Counted from the first letter of the stretch, positions 16,982 through 26,020 are shown. The stretch: DNA of 54,831 bases from Lentisphaeria bacterium (GCA_017466125.1 JAFTUS010000013.1:1-54831); one strand, 5' to 3'. Numbers and translations are program-made. Notes: a model not told the origin generated them from the sequence alone.

Positions 16982-18946
16982 TTATTTCTCCAATTTTAAT
17001 ACAGTAAGGTCATAACATGCCATATCGGCCGAAACAGTAATAAGGTCATCTTTCAGACGGAAAGTGCATTCTGCCCAGTTACCATCCGGCAGAAGTCTGG
17101 ATACTTTTGCAGGAACTTCCGCACAGCGGAAAGTGATTTCTTCCATGTCGTCAAAGTTGATATTACAGGCAAGCACCAGAAACGAACCATCGGAATATTC
17201 TCTGGTCAGTACGGTAATATCCTGCAAATCCATGCAGACCAGCGGCAGTGTCTTGCCGTTCAGACGGTCAAGGATGTCGATGTACCACTGTTTTCGTGGT
17301 TCGTTCCCTTGTGCCATTTCGATATTCTGATGAAATGCCGTACAGCAGACCACGCCTCCGAGGCGATTCCGATAAAGAACTGTTGCCGGCGCGACCTCTT
17401 CCAGTTCATCGGAGAAGGGATACGGCTGATAATACAATTTGGTCAGGATTTCTGCATTTTTATCAATTACAGAGAATTTCGGAACTCCCGGATTTTTGGA
17501 AATGGCGTAACGCTGCCCGGAAATAACATTGCTTTCCCGGTTGTAACGGAAATCCGAAAATTCGGCATTCAGCCCCAATTCACGGGAGAACCCACGGGCG
17601 CAGACCGCAGCGGCGGCAGGACCGTCAAGCAGAAGTTTCCCGGCAAGGAGAGTTCTCAAATCCTCATTGGACAGACCCGTGACAGCATCATTGCCGGCGA
17701 TGGAGTAGACCATATCTTTTTTCAAATCATGTGAGGCAAGAAAAGGGATGCCGAGCAATCCGCATACTCTGGAACCGAAAGTTGGTTCATAGAGAAAATT
17801 TTTCATCCGGTCAGGTATCGCACTCTGCCAGTCGGAGTAATCTTTGCGGCAGGGCGTGACGATGCCGTAATAACGGCACTGCTCAACTTCTGCAGCAAGG
17901 GTCTGATAGAAATTCCGGTATTTTTCAAGAATACGGGTATAGTTCTGATGAACCGGACAACCCAGTTTTTCACTGTTGACAAACCACACTTTTGCCCCTT
18001 TCAGACCGGTAAAAATACTGGAACAGAGTTTGGCGTGCATACTTTTGGAGGAACGGCTGTAAAGGGTATGCGGACAAGTATCTGCCTCATCCAGCAGATA
18101 CGGGATTTCCGGGAAAGCCTCTTTGAGAGCCATCGTCCACGCCGTGATCTCTGGAAAACGGTGAGCGGACTTTTCCAGATAATCCGCATTGCACAACCGC
18201 AATACCGGCGGTTGTCCTTCCGCGGCAATGGCACGGGTAGCATCGGTGTAGGAGTGAACTTCCCAACCGGGCAGACATGTTCCGGCAGGAATGGCGGGAT
18301 CGACGGAGTTGATCGCCTTGCGGATCAAAGCAGTCACTCCGTATGGCTGTTCCTGACGGAGTTGCTCAAAAATTTTGTATACCGGGTCAGATGGTTCAGC
18401 ATTTTTCACAGCCAGCCGGTACTCTTTCGGCGTAAAGTTCATACCGGAACGGCTGTTGAATAAAGCCGTATGAAGTTCGCAGAAACACTCAGCATAAGGA
18501 GAAAAACTGCGGATATCGTCATCTCCCAGAATAAAAGCCGGTTTTTCGGCGGCACACATGGCAACGACATCGAAAATATACTTTTGAAAATTCACATCCA
18601 GCGGACAGAAACGCACCACTCTGCCGTTGGCATCAACTGTGCGTGTCCACGGTTCAATATTTTTATCGATCCGCGGCCAGTGACCGAGAATGGCTTGCAG
18701 CAGGATGCCGAGTTTCACATCCGTTCCGGCAAGTTCGGTTTTCAACGCCCGGTAGCTTTCCAGAAGTTTCCGGGGTTTCTCCATAGCCGGAACTCCTTCT
18801 GGATGCAGGGTCAAACTGTAAAGCACAATATCATTTCCGGTACGGTTGACGTAATCGACCGCTTGAGTGGCAAGTCGCTTTTCTTCACCGGGAGTACAGG
18901 GAATAATATTCAGGAATGTGAATTTTTTGGAAAAAAGTTTTTCCAT
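16982..18946 (-). CDS. Uncharacterised TIM-barrel hydrolase-like protein
   Basis: A 654-residue protein without a signal peptide. The pattern GDDDIRSFSPYAECFC followed by a helix and FTPKEY, and the later LLDEADTCPHTLYS, look like the acidic strand ends of a clan A-like TIM barrel. The layout (barrel, then a Rossmann-like middle region, then a small beta domain ending in LTVLKLEK) resembles GH42-type enzymes. I cannot assign a family. Its stop is three bases before the next start and its own start lies 22 bases after the pseudopilin gene, with a GGGAAG ribosome site. It probably trims the same galactoside substrate as its neighbours. Confidence 0.7.
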   Translation of the reverse strand: MEKLFSKKFTFLNIIPCTPGEEKRLATQAVDYVNRTGNDIVLYSLTLHPEGVPAMEKPRKLLESYRALKTELAGTDVKLGILLQAILGHWPRIDKNIEPWTRTVDANGRVVRFCPLDVNFQKYIFDVVAMCAAEKPAFILGDDDIRSFSPYAECFCELHTALFNSRSGMNFTPKEYRLAVKNAEPSDPVYKIFEQLRQEQPYGVTALIRKAINSVDPAIPAGTCLPGWEVHSYTDATRAIAAEGQPPVLRLCNADYLEKSAHRFPEITAWTMALKEAFPEIPYLLDEADTCPHTLYSRSSKSMHAKLCSSIFTGLKGAKVWFVNSEKLGCPVHQNYTRILEKYRNFYQTLAAEVEQCRYYGIVTPCRKDYSDWQSAIPDRMKNFLYEPTFGSRVCGLLGIPFLASHDLKKDMVYSIAGNDAVTGLSNEDLRTLLAGKLLLDGPAAAAVCARGFSRELGLNAEFSDFRYNRESNVISGQRYAISKNPGVPKFSVIDKNAEILTKLYYQPYPFSDELEEVAPATVLYRNRLGGVVCCTAFHQNIEMAQGNEPRKQWYIDILDRLNGKTLPLVCMDLQDITVLTREYSDGSFLVLACNINFDDMEEITFRCAEVPAKVSRLLPDGNWAECTFRLKDDLITVSADMACYDLTVLKLEK

Positions 18947-18968
18947 TTTCTTCCCTCAACCATCACGA

Positions 18969-19745
18969 TCATATACGGGAGTTGCTATCACCGGAACTGG
19001 TTCCGAAGCACTCTTTTTCCAATCCTTCGCCGCGGAAGTAACTGGTAGTTTTGGGAATTTCGGTACTGCGCATATACTCCACATGACCGTCAGCAAAACT
19101 GAAATTGACACCGTCAGAATGACGGGCGGAGATCCGTTGTTTATAGATATCGGATGTCAAGGTTGCCGCTTGCCAGGTGAGGTGATTGGAAAACGCCTGG
19201 CTGAAAGCGGAGAATGCCATAGTATTTACTCCCGGTTCTTTTTCGGTAATCAGAAAGACTTCGGTGGGCCTTTTTATTTTGGTACGCTTGGCCCGCACTT
19301 GCGCGTTGTTGGAAACAAATTTGTTGGAAAACCAGTATTTGATACCCCCCGCGACCGGATTGATGGCATAGGCAGAGTAAAATTTGGCTTTGGAATCGCC
19401 GTATGTCGTTGCCAGATCCGGCTGCATATCAGGGCAGCAAATCTTATAAGCCGTAATCATGTCACTGTCTGACGAGGTAGACTTAATGGACTCATAAATA
19501 TATGAAAAAACAGGGAAATGCCACGCTTTACTGCCGTTGGACCTGTCATAAGCCAGCGGGATACACTCATCGAATTCATCTCCGTAAAAGGACATAGCCC
19601 CCGCCACCTGCTTGAAATTGGAAGTACAACTGACTTGTCGGGCCTTTGCTCTGGCTTTGTTCAAAGCGGGCAGCAGCATGGCAGCGAGAATCGCAATGAT
19701 TGCGATTACGACAAGCAGTTCGATCAAAGTGAAGTTTTTTCTCAT
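18969..19745 (-). CDS. Type IV pilin-like (pseudopilin) protein, DUF1559-like
   Basis: A 258-residue protein. It starts [20 protein letters not shown], the class III prepilin signal cut before F with the conserved E5, and continues [21 protein letters not shown]. The body is polar with paired cysteines. Near the end [17 protein letters not shown] carries the H..DG...F.DGHV signature of this family, abundant in Lentisphaerota and Planctomycetota. It is probably processed by prepilin peptidase and displayed in the envelope. The gene has a strong AAGGAGA site and lies second in the lacI operon, suggesting a role in contact with or uptake of the glycan handled by that operon. Confidence 0.92.
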   Translation of the reverse strand: MRKNFTLIELLVVIAIIAILAAMLLPALNKARAKARQVSCTSNFKQVAGAMSFYGDEFDECIPLAYDRSNGSKAWHFPVFSYIYESIKSTSSDSDMITAYKICCPDMQPDLATTYGDSKAKFYSAYAINPVAGGIKYWFSNKFVSNNAQVRAKRTKIKRPTEVFLITEKEPGVNTMAFSAFSQAFSNHLTWQAATLTSDIYKQRISARHSDGVNFSFADGHVEYMRSTEIPKTTSYFRGEGLEKECFGTSSGDSNSRI

Positions 19746-19772
19746 TTTTTGTCTCCTTTGTTTTCTGACGTA

Positions 19773-20774
19773 TTAACGATAATGTTGATACCACTTATCT
19801 GCTTTTTGTGTTTCCCAAAGCGTTTTCCACTCGTTACGCAACATGAATTTTGCCGTCTGCAACTTCAGAGTCTGTCTGCCGGAGCGGATGGTATCGAGCA
19901 GAATTTTCACTTCCTGCCGAACCAGTTCTTTCAACGGCAAGGCAATTGCTCCGATCACTGCCGGATCTCTGAAGTATTCAAAGGGCATCGTATAAACACA
20001 GGCACATTGCGGCTTGGCGATTTCATTTTCTTCGCAGAAATTCAGATAGTTCCGCAACTCCTCCGGGCTTTGGGTATAAAAGGCTTGCGTATTCATATCA
20101 GCGATCCGGCGGAATGGTTTCTCGTTGTCACGGTCTGAAGCATCAAAAAAGACCTTTTCCACGGCAAGACCGTACTTTGCTGCACATTGTTCAAAAGCAA
20201 CGGCATTGCTGTCGTAATCCCACGTCAGTAAAGTTACCCTTTGAAATCCGCGATGAGAAAACTCCGCCAGCATACTGTCGTAGGCAGCCTCATACTCTTT
20301 GTGAACCTGACTGAAATTTCCGCTTGCATTATCCGTCAAAAGCGGATAATTACGCTTTTGAAGTTTCTTTGCAATGGCTGAATCCTCATCCAGAAACAAT
20401 GGATAAAGAATACCGTCAACGTTGAAACTCAGCAAATCTTCCAAAGCGCTCTGTTCCTGCTGCTGATTGTAGTTTGTCGTACTGATGACCAGACGGTAGC
20501 CATTTGCCTCAGCCTCGTTCAACAGTGCTTGAGCGTAGCATCCTGACCAACGGCTGGATATTCCGCCGATAACCAGACCGATGCGTCCGCTTTTTCCGGT
20601 TTTCAGGGTGCGCGCTGAAGTATTCGGGACATAACCGCGCTCTTTGGCAAGGGCAAGAATGCGTTCAGCAGTCTCTTGCTTGACAACCCCTTTGATACGT
20701 CCGTTCAGCACTCGGGAAACCATCGAGTGACTGACATTCAATTCTTCGGCAAGTTGTGTTATTGTAATACTCAT
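19773..20774 (-). CDS. LacI-family transcriptional repressor
   Basis: A 333-residue regulator: an N-terminal helix-turn-helix (ITQLAEELNVSHSMVSRVLN), a hinge helix (NTSARTLKTGKSGRIGLVI), then a periplasmic-binding-like sugar domain. The ATG at 20774 is chosen over one nine codons upstream because GAGGTG lies five bases before it and the upstream codon falls inside the operator palindrome. It heads a five-gene operon with a pseudopilin and three hydrolase-like genes. Its promoter carries a perfect palindrome over the likely transcription start, so it probably represses its own operon until an oligosaccharide or its breakdown product binds. Confidence 0.93.
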   Translation of the reverse strand: MSITITQLAEELNVSHSMVSRVLNGRIKGVVKQETAERILALAKERGYVPNTSARTLKTGKSGRIGLVIGGISSRWSGCYAQALLNEAEANGYRLVISTTNYNQQQEQSALEDLLSFNVDGILYPLFLDEDSAIAKKLQKRNYPLLTDNASGNFSQVHKEYEAAYDSMLAEFSHRGFQRVTLLTWDYDSNAVAFEQCAAKYGLAVEKVFFDASDRDNEKPFRRIADMNTQAFYTQSPEELRNYLNFCEENEIAKPQCACVYTMPFEYFRDPAVIGAIALPLKELVRQEVKILLDTIRSGRQTLKLQTAKFMLRNEWKTLWETQKADKWYQHYR

Positions 20775-20792
20775 AAGCACCTCATTTTTAAC

Positions 20793-20847
20793 ACTGCACA
20801 CGTTTGCAGTATGCCTGTAATATACACCTTGAATAAAAGAATGTCAA
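20793..20847 (-). promoter_or_regulatory. Promoter and LacI operator of the lacI-GH operon
   Basis: On the minus strand TTGACA (20842-20847) and TATATT (20819-20824) are separated by exactly 17 bases. A perfect 6-6-6 palindrome, ACTGCAAACGTGTGCAGT on that strand (20793-20810), begins eight bases after the -10 box and so covers the expected start of transcription. Its central CG and position are typical of LacI-family operators. Confidence 0.8.
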
Positions 20848-20882
20848 GAGGTAATTTCAGAAATTTTTAATTAAAACACAGG

Positions 20883-20894
20883 TGACGATTGTAA
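20883..20894. repeat. IS inverted repeat, transposase 3' side
   Basis: TGACGATTGTAA, the exact reverse complement of 22303-22314. Confidence 0.75.
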
Positions 20895-20903
20895 GATAGT
20901 GTG

Positions 20904-21929
20904 TCATAAGTCAAATGAAGTTTGAGAAAATTTCAAAAAATTTTCATCAAACGCTCTGTTGTGGATGACCATTGAACGTAGCATCAGCAACATTTTCCGC
21001 ATACACGCACACCTGACCATCATTTTTTTCTTGCCTTTTGCCAGTAATCTCTGTTGAAAATCTTGAAGTACCGGTATTTTGGGAACACCTGCCACAGAAT
21101 CCAGATAAAGAATCTGTCGAAGACGTCCTGACGACCTTCTACTCATAAAGGACGAATGAACACTTGAACCGGACTGTCTGATTCGCGGAGCCAGACCGGA
21201 TATGGCAGATAATTCCTTTGCAGAATACTGTTTCAAAGATCCGATTTCCGCAAGGATGTTGTAGGCGGAAACAAAGCTGACTCCCGGCATAGTTGTCATG
21301 ATGTGTACTTCCGCAAGGATTTCTTCATTTTCGACAATGCAAGCTTTGATTTCCTTCTCAATTTTCTTGATTTGTATGGTCAGTGTCGCTATTGTCTGTG
21401 CATTGATTTTACGGACAACCGAAGAGATTATCGCATCCCGGCGATTTTGAAGTTCAACTCGCGCTTTGATCAGGGCAGTTCTCTCCCGTGAAAGTTCACG
21501 AATAGTCAGGATTGTTTTCGACGGACGCTTTGTCGGATGAGGCTGCCGCTCTGTGCCAAAACGCGCGATTGCCTGAGCATCCAGTTTGTCTGTTTTATGC
21601 GGCAGATTCAAACTGTCAATGAATGCATGAATATTACGTGCATTCTCAATGGACACTTTGACCTCAGGATGACTCAAATTGAGCCAATCGGTCAGTTGCT
21701 GAGAATAACAGCCGGTTGTTTCCATTACGATATGCAGTTCTTTTTCGGTGACGAAACCATCAGCCCACTGAAAAAAATTTGTAACACCCTCCGGATTACG
21801 CTTGAAATCACGGCATGGCAACGATGTAATCTTTGCTTTTCCGCTTTCTGTAATTTGGTCCAATGATGCAGAAAATGTTTCTTTCCCAACATCAAATCCT
21901 GCCCAAATAATAGTTTTTTTCTCTTCCAT
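20904..21929 (-). CDS. IS110-family transposase (DEDD recombinase)
   Basis: A 341-residue transposase. The N-terminal RuvC-like DEDD domain starts WAGFD13VGKETFSASL and includes METTGCYS and HKTDKLDAQAIARFG. A central helical region is followed by the C-terminal Tnp domain: MPGVSFVSAYNILAEIGS, then ISGLAPRIRQSGSSVH, whose serine is the expected nucleophile, and RRSSGRLRQILY. Length and motif order are those of an intact enzyme. It should excise and insert the element as a circle, guided by the structured RNA encoded in the adjacent non-coding end. A GGAGAA ribosome site precedes the ATG. Confidence 0.93.
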   Translation of the reverse strand: MEEKKTIIWAGFDVGKETFSASLDQITESGKAKITSLPCRDFKRNPEGVTNFFQWADGFVTEKELHIVMETTGCYSQQLTDWLNLSHPEVKVSIENARNIHAFIDSLNLPHKTDKLDAQAIARFGTERQPHPTKRPSKTILTIRELSRERTALIKARVELQNRRDAIISSVVRKINAQTIATLTIQIKKIEKEIKACIVENEEILAEVHIMTTMPGVSFVSAYNILAEIGSLKQYSAKELSAISGLAPRIRQSGSSVHSSFMSRRSSGRLRQILYLDSVAGVPKIPVLQDFQQRLLAKGKKKMMVRCACMRKMLLMLRSMVIHNRAFDENFLKFSQTSFDL

Positions 21930-21939
21930 GCTTGCTTTT

Positions 21940-22240
21940 CTCCATACTTAGATGTAAGTTAAATGTGGCTTGTCATGACCCATTTTGCAGATACGGTTTC
22001 TATGTACCTGGATAGCTGTACGGTCTTTTGACAAAGCACGGTAGCGAAAGCATCCCTCCATCTTACAAACAATCTTCCAAAGATCAAAAGTAAACACGAG
22101 ATGATGCTTCCGCGATTTTCATCGACTGGCTGCCGAATCCAACCTTTTATACCGTAGCACAATAATTCACATCTGCAACTTTTTCCTTTTCCTCCGACGG
22201 GTAAAAAGCCCATTCTCGGAAAAGGAAAGTTGCAGAAACA
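21940..22240 (-). ncRNA. Candidate bridge RNA of the IS110-type element
   Basis: The non-coding end upstream of the transposase folds well on the transposase strand. At its 5' side a stem of 11 bases (22226-22236 with 22172-22182) extends through C/T-rich arms to an inner GGG/CCC loop. Downstream, AAGCATC (22048-22054) pairs with GATGCTT (22103-22109) around an open loop and an inner ATCTT-CCA-AAGAT hairpin (22072-22084), the stem/internal-loop/stem form of bridge RNA recognition loops. IS110 elements are known to encode such RNAs here; which loop reads donor or target is not determined. Confidence 0.5.
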
Positions 22241-22261
22241 ATACAAGGGATAACATACAAG

Positions 22262-22301
22262 ACTAAACGCACCACTGCCATTTTAAGGTGGTGCGTTTAG
22301 T
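22262..22301. repeat. Perfect 14-base hairpin at the IS end
   Basis: ACTAAACGCACCAC and GTGGTGCGTTTAGT flank a 12-base loop and, on the plus strand, lead into TTTTAC. It directly abuts the IS inverted repeat. It could terminate transcription or form part of the transposon end. Confidence 0.65.
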
Positions 22302-22302
22302 T

Positions 22303-22314
22303 TTACAATCGTCA
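22303..22314. repeat. IS inverted repeat, transposase 5' side
   Basis: TTACAATCGTCA, the exact reverse complement of 20883-20894. Confidence 0.75.
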
Positions 22315-22361
22315 TAAAAGTAAATGCACGTTCATTTTTAAGGTAGTGAGCGTTTTTGTAC

Positions 22362-22414
22362 TTGCAATTCTGTAAACAGAGGTTATATTAGTTCGAAATC
22401 GTTTACGTCGATTT
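22362..22414 (+). promoter_or_regulatory. Promoter and LacI-type operator for the gene at 22487
   Basis: TTGCAA (22362-22367) and TATATT (22384-22389) are 16 bases apart. Seven bases later the palindrome AAATCG-TTTACGT-CGATTT (22396-22414) covers the expected transcription start. The geometry copies the lacI operon promoter, but the palindrome differs, so a different LacI-family protein probably binds it. Confidence 0.6.
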
Positions 22415-22486
22415 TTTAGAAAAGTTGTCCTGCGGCAAAGGGGTATACGCAAGCATTTGCAAGACAAAATTGGAGTTTTTTACCAA

Positions 22487-24562
22487 ATGACGAATATAGT
22501 ATTTGACAATCAGGGAAATGTGAAATCCCTGCGTTCCGGCGCAGTGGAGTTTTCCTCGCCCGGTGATTCACTGGGGTTGTTTATCATACAGTTCCGAGAC
22601 TCAATCGGAAATCCTTTCCGGCTGACAGAAGAAAATTTTGCAAATTGCACCGTTACAGAAAAGGACGGAAATTTTACGCTTGTTTACGATACTTGCAACG
22701 ATGTTCCGGACAGTACGGTCGAAGTTACCGTTTTGCATAAAGCGGACGGTCTGCACTGGAATATCAGCATTGACTGCAAATCACCTTTTCTCAAAACCGA
22801 ATGGGTCGATTTTCCAAGACTTCATTTCAAAAACGATACCGCAGAAAAATGGCTGCTCCCCTTTGCAGAAGGAACGCTGATTTCTGATTTAAAAAAACGG
22901 GAGGAATCCAGTTTCTTCAAGTGTCTGTATGCCGAATATCCAATGACAGGTGTCACCAGTTTCTATCCGGGACCGGCTCCGATGCAATATGAGGCGTGCT
23001 ACAATTCCGAAGCGGGTATTTGCATCATCTGCGCCGACCCGACTCATGCACCCAAAACGGTCGATGTCTACCCGGCAAATGACGATGCCGCCTGTCTGAT
23101 GCTTCAGCATTTCACCGGCGGAAAAAATACGCTTGAATACGATGTGATCGTTTCCGGATTTCAGGGTGACTGGCAGGATGCCACGGAACTTTACCGCAAC
23201 TGGATGGAAAAAAACGACCCTTATCTGCCGGCAAAACAATATTCGACCATGCCGCAATGGCTCAAAGACTCCCCGACGTTTCTGATCTATTCAGTCAAAG
23301 GTCAGGGGCGTGATCTCGGCGACTTGCGTCCCAATGAATACTATCCTTACAACAATGCTCTGCCGGTGGTGGAGCGTTACCGGAAACTCTGGGGCGGCAG
23401 TTTTACCACTGTATTGATGCACTGGGAGGGAACTGCACCGTGGGCTCCGCCTTATGTATGGCCGCCTTACGGCGGAGAAGAGGAGTTGAAAAACTTTGTC
23501 GAAACCATGCACGCCAACGGCGACCGTGTGGGTTTGTATGCCTCCGGCATCGGTTGGACACAACAGAGCATGACCGACACCAGTTACACGCTTTATGAAC
23601 GTTTTGAAAAAGAGAATGTCGGTGCTGAAATCTGTATCGGCCCCCGTGATGAAAAGTTTTCAAGAGTCTGCAATGGATTAAAAGGTCAACGTATCGGTTA
23701 TGATCTCTGCCCCGGCAGGGAGTTCACCGCCCGTACAATCAGCAATGAAATCCGTCAGGCGGCCGCAGCGGGTGTGGATTATCTGCAATTTTTTGACCAG
23801 AATCAGGGTTGCGCATCTCCGCTGTGTTATGCCAAAAATCACGGCCACCCGGAATTGCCCGGGAAATGGGAAACCGATTCCATGCGGCAACTGCTCAAAG
23901 CCGCTGTTGAAAGCGGCAAAGGTATGACCATCGGTTGTGAAAATGCCGCCGCCCAGCCTTATACAGAATATTGCAAACTGAATGACTTGCGCTATCATCT
24001 TGCATGGCATGCGGGGGGATTTCCGGTTCCGGCATATCCTTATTTGTTCCATGAATATACAGCAGGATTTTCCGGAAACGGAGTTTGTCTTGCCGGATGG
24101 ATCGATATGGAAAAAACGCCCTTTTTCCTCTTGTGGCAACTGGCATGGAACTTTGCATATGGTAATTTCCTGTCGGTGGTGCTGAAAAACGGCGGCGATA
24201 TTCACTGGAACTGGGCAATTCCGTGGACGTTCCCCATGCCGGAACAGGAACCGATCTGCAAACTGATGACAAATCTCTCATCTCTGCGGCGTGAATTAAG
24301 TGAAAACTATCTTGCCGCCGGACGGATGTTGAAAGCACCGAAAGTGGAATGCGGCACCAATACGATTTACCCCAAACGTTTTGCCCCGGTAGAAGTTCCC
24401 CGTATCGTTGCAAGTTCCTGGCTGGGAATCGATGAAAAGACCATCACCATTCTGGTCAACTACAATGCACAGGAAGAGAGTTGCAAACTTTTTGACAAAA
24501 CCATAACAATCCCGGCATACGATGCTGTTATAATAGAAAACTCTGTACTGAATACAAACTGA
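22487..24562 (+). CDS. DUF6259-like glycoside hydrolase homologue
   Basis: A 691-residue protein with no signal peptide. It has an N-terminal beta-sandwich (about 1-230), a TIM barrel and a C-terminal beta domain. The barrel carries TTVLMHWEGTAPWAPP, DRVGLYASGIGW, GVDYLQFFDQNQG (a strand-end aspartate that is a candidate catalytic residue), and TIGCENAAAQPYTEY. This combination matches large uncharacterised proteins of the DUF6259 type as I recall them, distant relatives of clan GH-D enzymes. The ATG at 22487 with GGAG upstream is preferred to a TTG ten codons earlier. It is monocistronic, controlled by the promoter and operator at 22362-22414. Substrate unknown. Confidence 0.75.
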   Translation: MTNIVFDNQGNVKSLRSGAVEFSSPGDSLGLFIIQFRDSIGNPFRLTEENFANCTVTEKDGNFTLVYDTCNDVPDSTVEVTVLHKADGLHWNISIDCKSPFLKTEWVDFPRLHFKNDTAEKWLLPFAEGTLISDLKKREESSFFKCLYAEYPMTGVTSFYPGPAPMQYEACYNSEAGICIICADPTHAPKTVDVYPANDDAACLMLQHFTGGKNTLEYDVIVSGFQGDWQDATELYRNWMEKNDPYLPAKQYSTMPQWLKDSPTFLIYSVKGQGRDLGDLRPNEYYPYNNALPVVERYRKLWGGSFTTVLMHWEGTAPWAPPYVWPPYGGEEELKNFVETMHANGDRVGLYASGIGWTQQSMTDTSYTLYERFEKENVGAEICIGPRDEKFSRVCNGLKGQRIGYDLCPGREFTARTISNEIRQAAAAGVDYLQFFDQNQGCASPLCYAKNHGHPELPGKWETDSMRQLLKAAVESGKGMTIGCENAAAQPYTEYCKLNDLRYHLAWHAGGFPVPAYPYLFHEYTAGFSGNGVCLAGWIDMEKTPFFLLWQLAWNFAYGNFLSVVLKNGGDIHWNWAIPWTFPMPEQEPICKLMTNLSSLRRELSENYLAAGRMLKAPKVECGTNTIYPKRFAPVEVPRIVASSWLGIDEKTITILVNYNAQEESCKLFDKTITIPAYDAVIIENSVLNTN

Positions 24563-24618
24563 TAGAAAATTCTGCGCACACTGCTTATGTTGTCTCAATG
24601 AAGCACCAAGAACAAGGC

Positions 24619-24649
24619 CCCGGCAAAAAGAGCAACGTACTTTACCGGG
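24619..24649. repeat. Inverted repeat between convergent genes
   Basis: CCCGGCAAA (24619-24627) and TTTACCGGG (24641-24649) pair with one mismatch around a 13-base loop, between two genes that end facing each other. There is no T-tract, so termination is possible but unproven. Confidence 0.35.
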
Positions 24650-24732
24650 ACGTTGTGAGGATGGAGTATACAGTAGAGTCCTGGTTAAAATCAGTCAATC
24701 TTTCATCTCCATCCTTTTATATCATATTGGAT

Positions 24733-25803
24733 TCAGCATGATGGGGGAAGTACTGTGAGAAGTTCCATATTGCCAGAGAAAAAGATCTGTTTTTGTATTG
24801 CCGGAATTAGCAGACGATCATATTGCTGAATTTCAAAATATTCATTTCCGCAGATGATTTTTCCGCTTCCAGCAGTAACAATAACTGCTCGCAAAGACTC
24901 ATGTTCTACGGAAACCTGACTGCGGCACCGGAGAAATTCTGCTCTGAAGCAGCTCGTTTTACGGTCATCAAACAGTGAAAAACGTTCTCCGTCGCCGTTT
25001 AAGGGCAGCGGGCGGGGCTCTATGAAAAATTGTTGACGGGTTTCCTGAATGTTTCTTGAAGTAAAATCAAACATGGAAAGTCCCCAGGCAATATCCCTGC
25101 CCATAAAACGTGCTGCTTCCGGCAAGACATAGCCGCCGCGCTCAAATTCAACCCGTACAGCGAAATCGGATGGTTCCATGATTTCCACCATAAAAACGCC
25201 TTCGCCAATCGCATGAGGAATACCGCCGGGAACAATAAAACAGTCGCCGGCTTTAACTTTGATTTTATCGAATCCAGAAAGAATTTTTTCAGAATCCTGT
25301 TGTTCAACTGCCTGACGGAAGTCCGCCGGTTCCGGAGCCCGTTGAAATCCCAGATAAATGTATCCTTCACAACCGGGACGGACTCCGAGAATATAATACC
25401 CCTCCGTTTTTCCATGATTTGAATGCAAGTGTTGACGGGCGAACTCAACAGTGGGATGACACTGCATGTGAAGCCGAATGGAGGAATCCAGGTATTTTAA
25501 CAGAAATTCCGGAGATTTTCCAAATGCAGCAAGATGCTTTGTGCCCAAAAAATCTTCAGGAAAGCGCTCAAACAGTTCCGTTAAAAGAAAAACACCATCC
25601 TTAGTGATGACCTTGGCTATCCCTTCATCAACAACTTCTTCTCTGCCGATATTTCTCGCAGCGGTAGTTGACACCAACCAATCTTCCGGGAAATGAGTAT
25701 CTGAAGGATTTTCTATACCGCTGATCTGATCGAGCGTTTTTCCGCCAAGATACGTTCTCCACACCCGGTTGGGGGCAAGTTTATAGCAGGACTGTATTTT
25801 CAT
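24733..25803 (-). CDS. manA: Mannose-6-phosphate isomerase, class I-like
   Basis: A 356-residue cupin-type phosphomannose isomerase interconverting mannose-6-phosphate and fructose-6-phosphate. Zinc-site motifs are visible: Q114-C-H116-PTVEFA, TEGYYILG and IPH197AIGEG with the following FMVEIMEPSD. The start at 25803 (MKIQSCYKLAPNRVW) has GGAGAG upstream, whereas an ATG 19 codons earlier has no ribosome site and its extra residues do not fit the family. It is divergent from the pseudopilin at 26075. It would feed mannose released by the GH38 alpha-mannosidase into glycolysis. Confidence 0.85.
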   Translation of the reverse strand: MKIQSCYKLAPNRVWRTYLGGKTLDQISGIENPSDTHFPEDWLVSTTAARNIGREEVVDEGIAKVITKDGVFLLTELFERFPEDFLGTKHLAAFGKSPEFLLKYLDSSIRLHMQCHPTVEFARQHLHSNHGKTEGYYILGVRPGCEGYIYLGFQRAPEPADFRQAVEQQDSEKILSGFDKIKVKAGDCFIVPGGIPHAIGEGVFMVEIMEPSDFAVRVEFERGGYVLPEAARFMGRDIAWGLSMFDFTSRNIQETRQQFFIEPRPLPLNGDGERFSLFDDRKTSCFRAEFLRCRSQVSVEHESLRAVIVTAGSGKIICGNEYFEIQQYDRLLIPAIQKQIFFSGNMELLTVLPPSC

Positions 25804-26014
25804 GATTTCCAACTCTCCGTTTGCACAGGTTGATACATTTACAGACAAATAGCGTTTCATAAAATAACATAGATTATGTGATTTTCAAATTTATTTTCCG
25901 AAATAAGTATGCATAAAATCATTTTGAAAAACACTAAAAAACAACTTTTTGAAAAATCTTTGATTTTTATATATTTAATGCGTTTTTGATATTTTATTTT
26001 GAGGTAATTTGATG

Positions 26015-26020
26015 TATAAT
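26015..26020 (+). promoter_or_regulatory. -10 element of pseudopilin promoter
   Basis: A consensus TATAAT lies 55 bases before the pseudopilin ATG in an extremely AT-rich stretch (25861-26040). No good -35 box is visible at the right distance. The following leader ends in a strong AAGGAGAT ribosome site. Confidence 0.5.

Larger units (their letters stand above)
20883..22314 (-). mobile_element. IS110/IS1111-family insertion sequence
   Basis: A 1432-base element bounded by a perfect 12-base inverted repeat (20883-20894 and 22303-22314) around a DEDD transposase gene. Only nine bases separate the transposase stop from one repeat, whereas about 373 bases of structured non-coding DNA lie between its start and the other. 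Inverted repeats point to the IS1111 branch, while the long end upstream of the gene is the IS110 arrangement. Exact ends may extend a few bases beyond the repeats. It sits between the lacI promoter and the promoter of the gene at 22487. Confidence 0.8.

Noticed and set aside
21959..22246. Minus-strand open frame of 95 codons upstream of the IS110 transposase
   Set aside because: It covers the stem-loops of the proposed bridge RNA, lacks a ribosome site and shows no protein motif.
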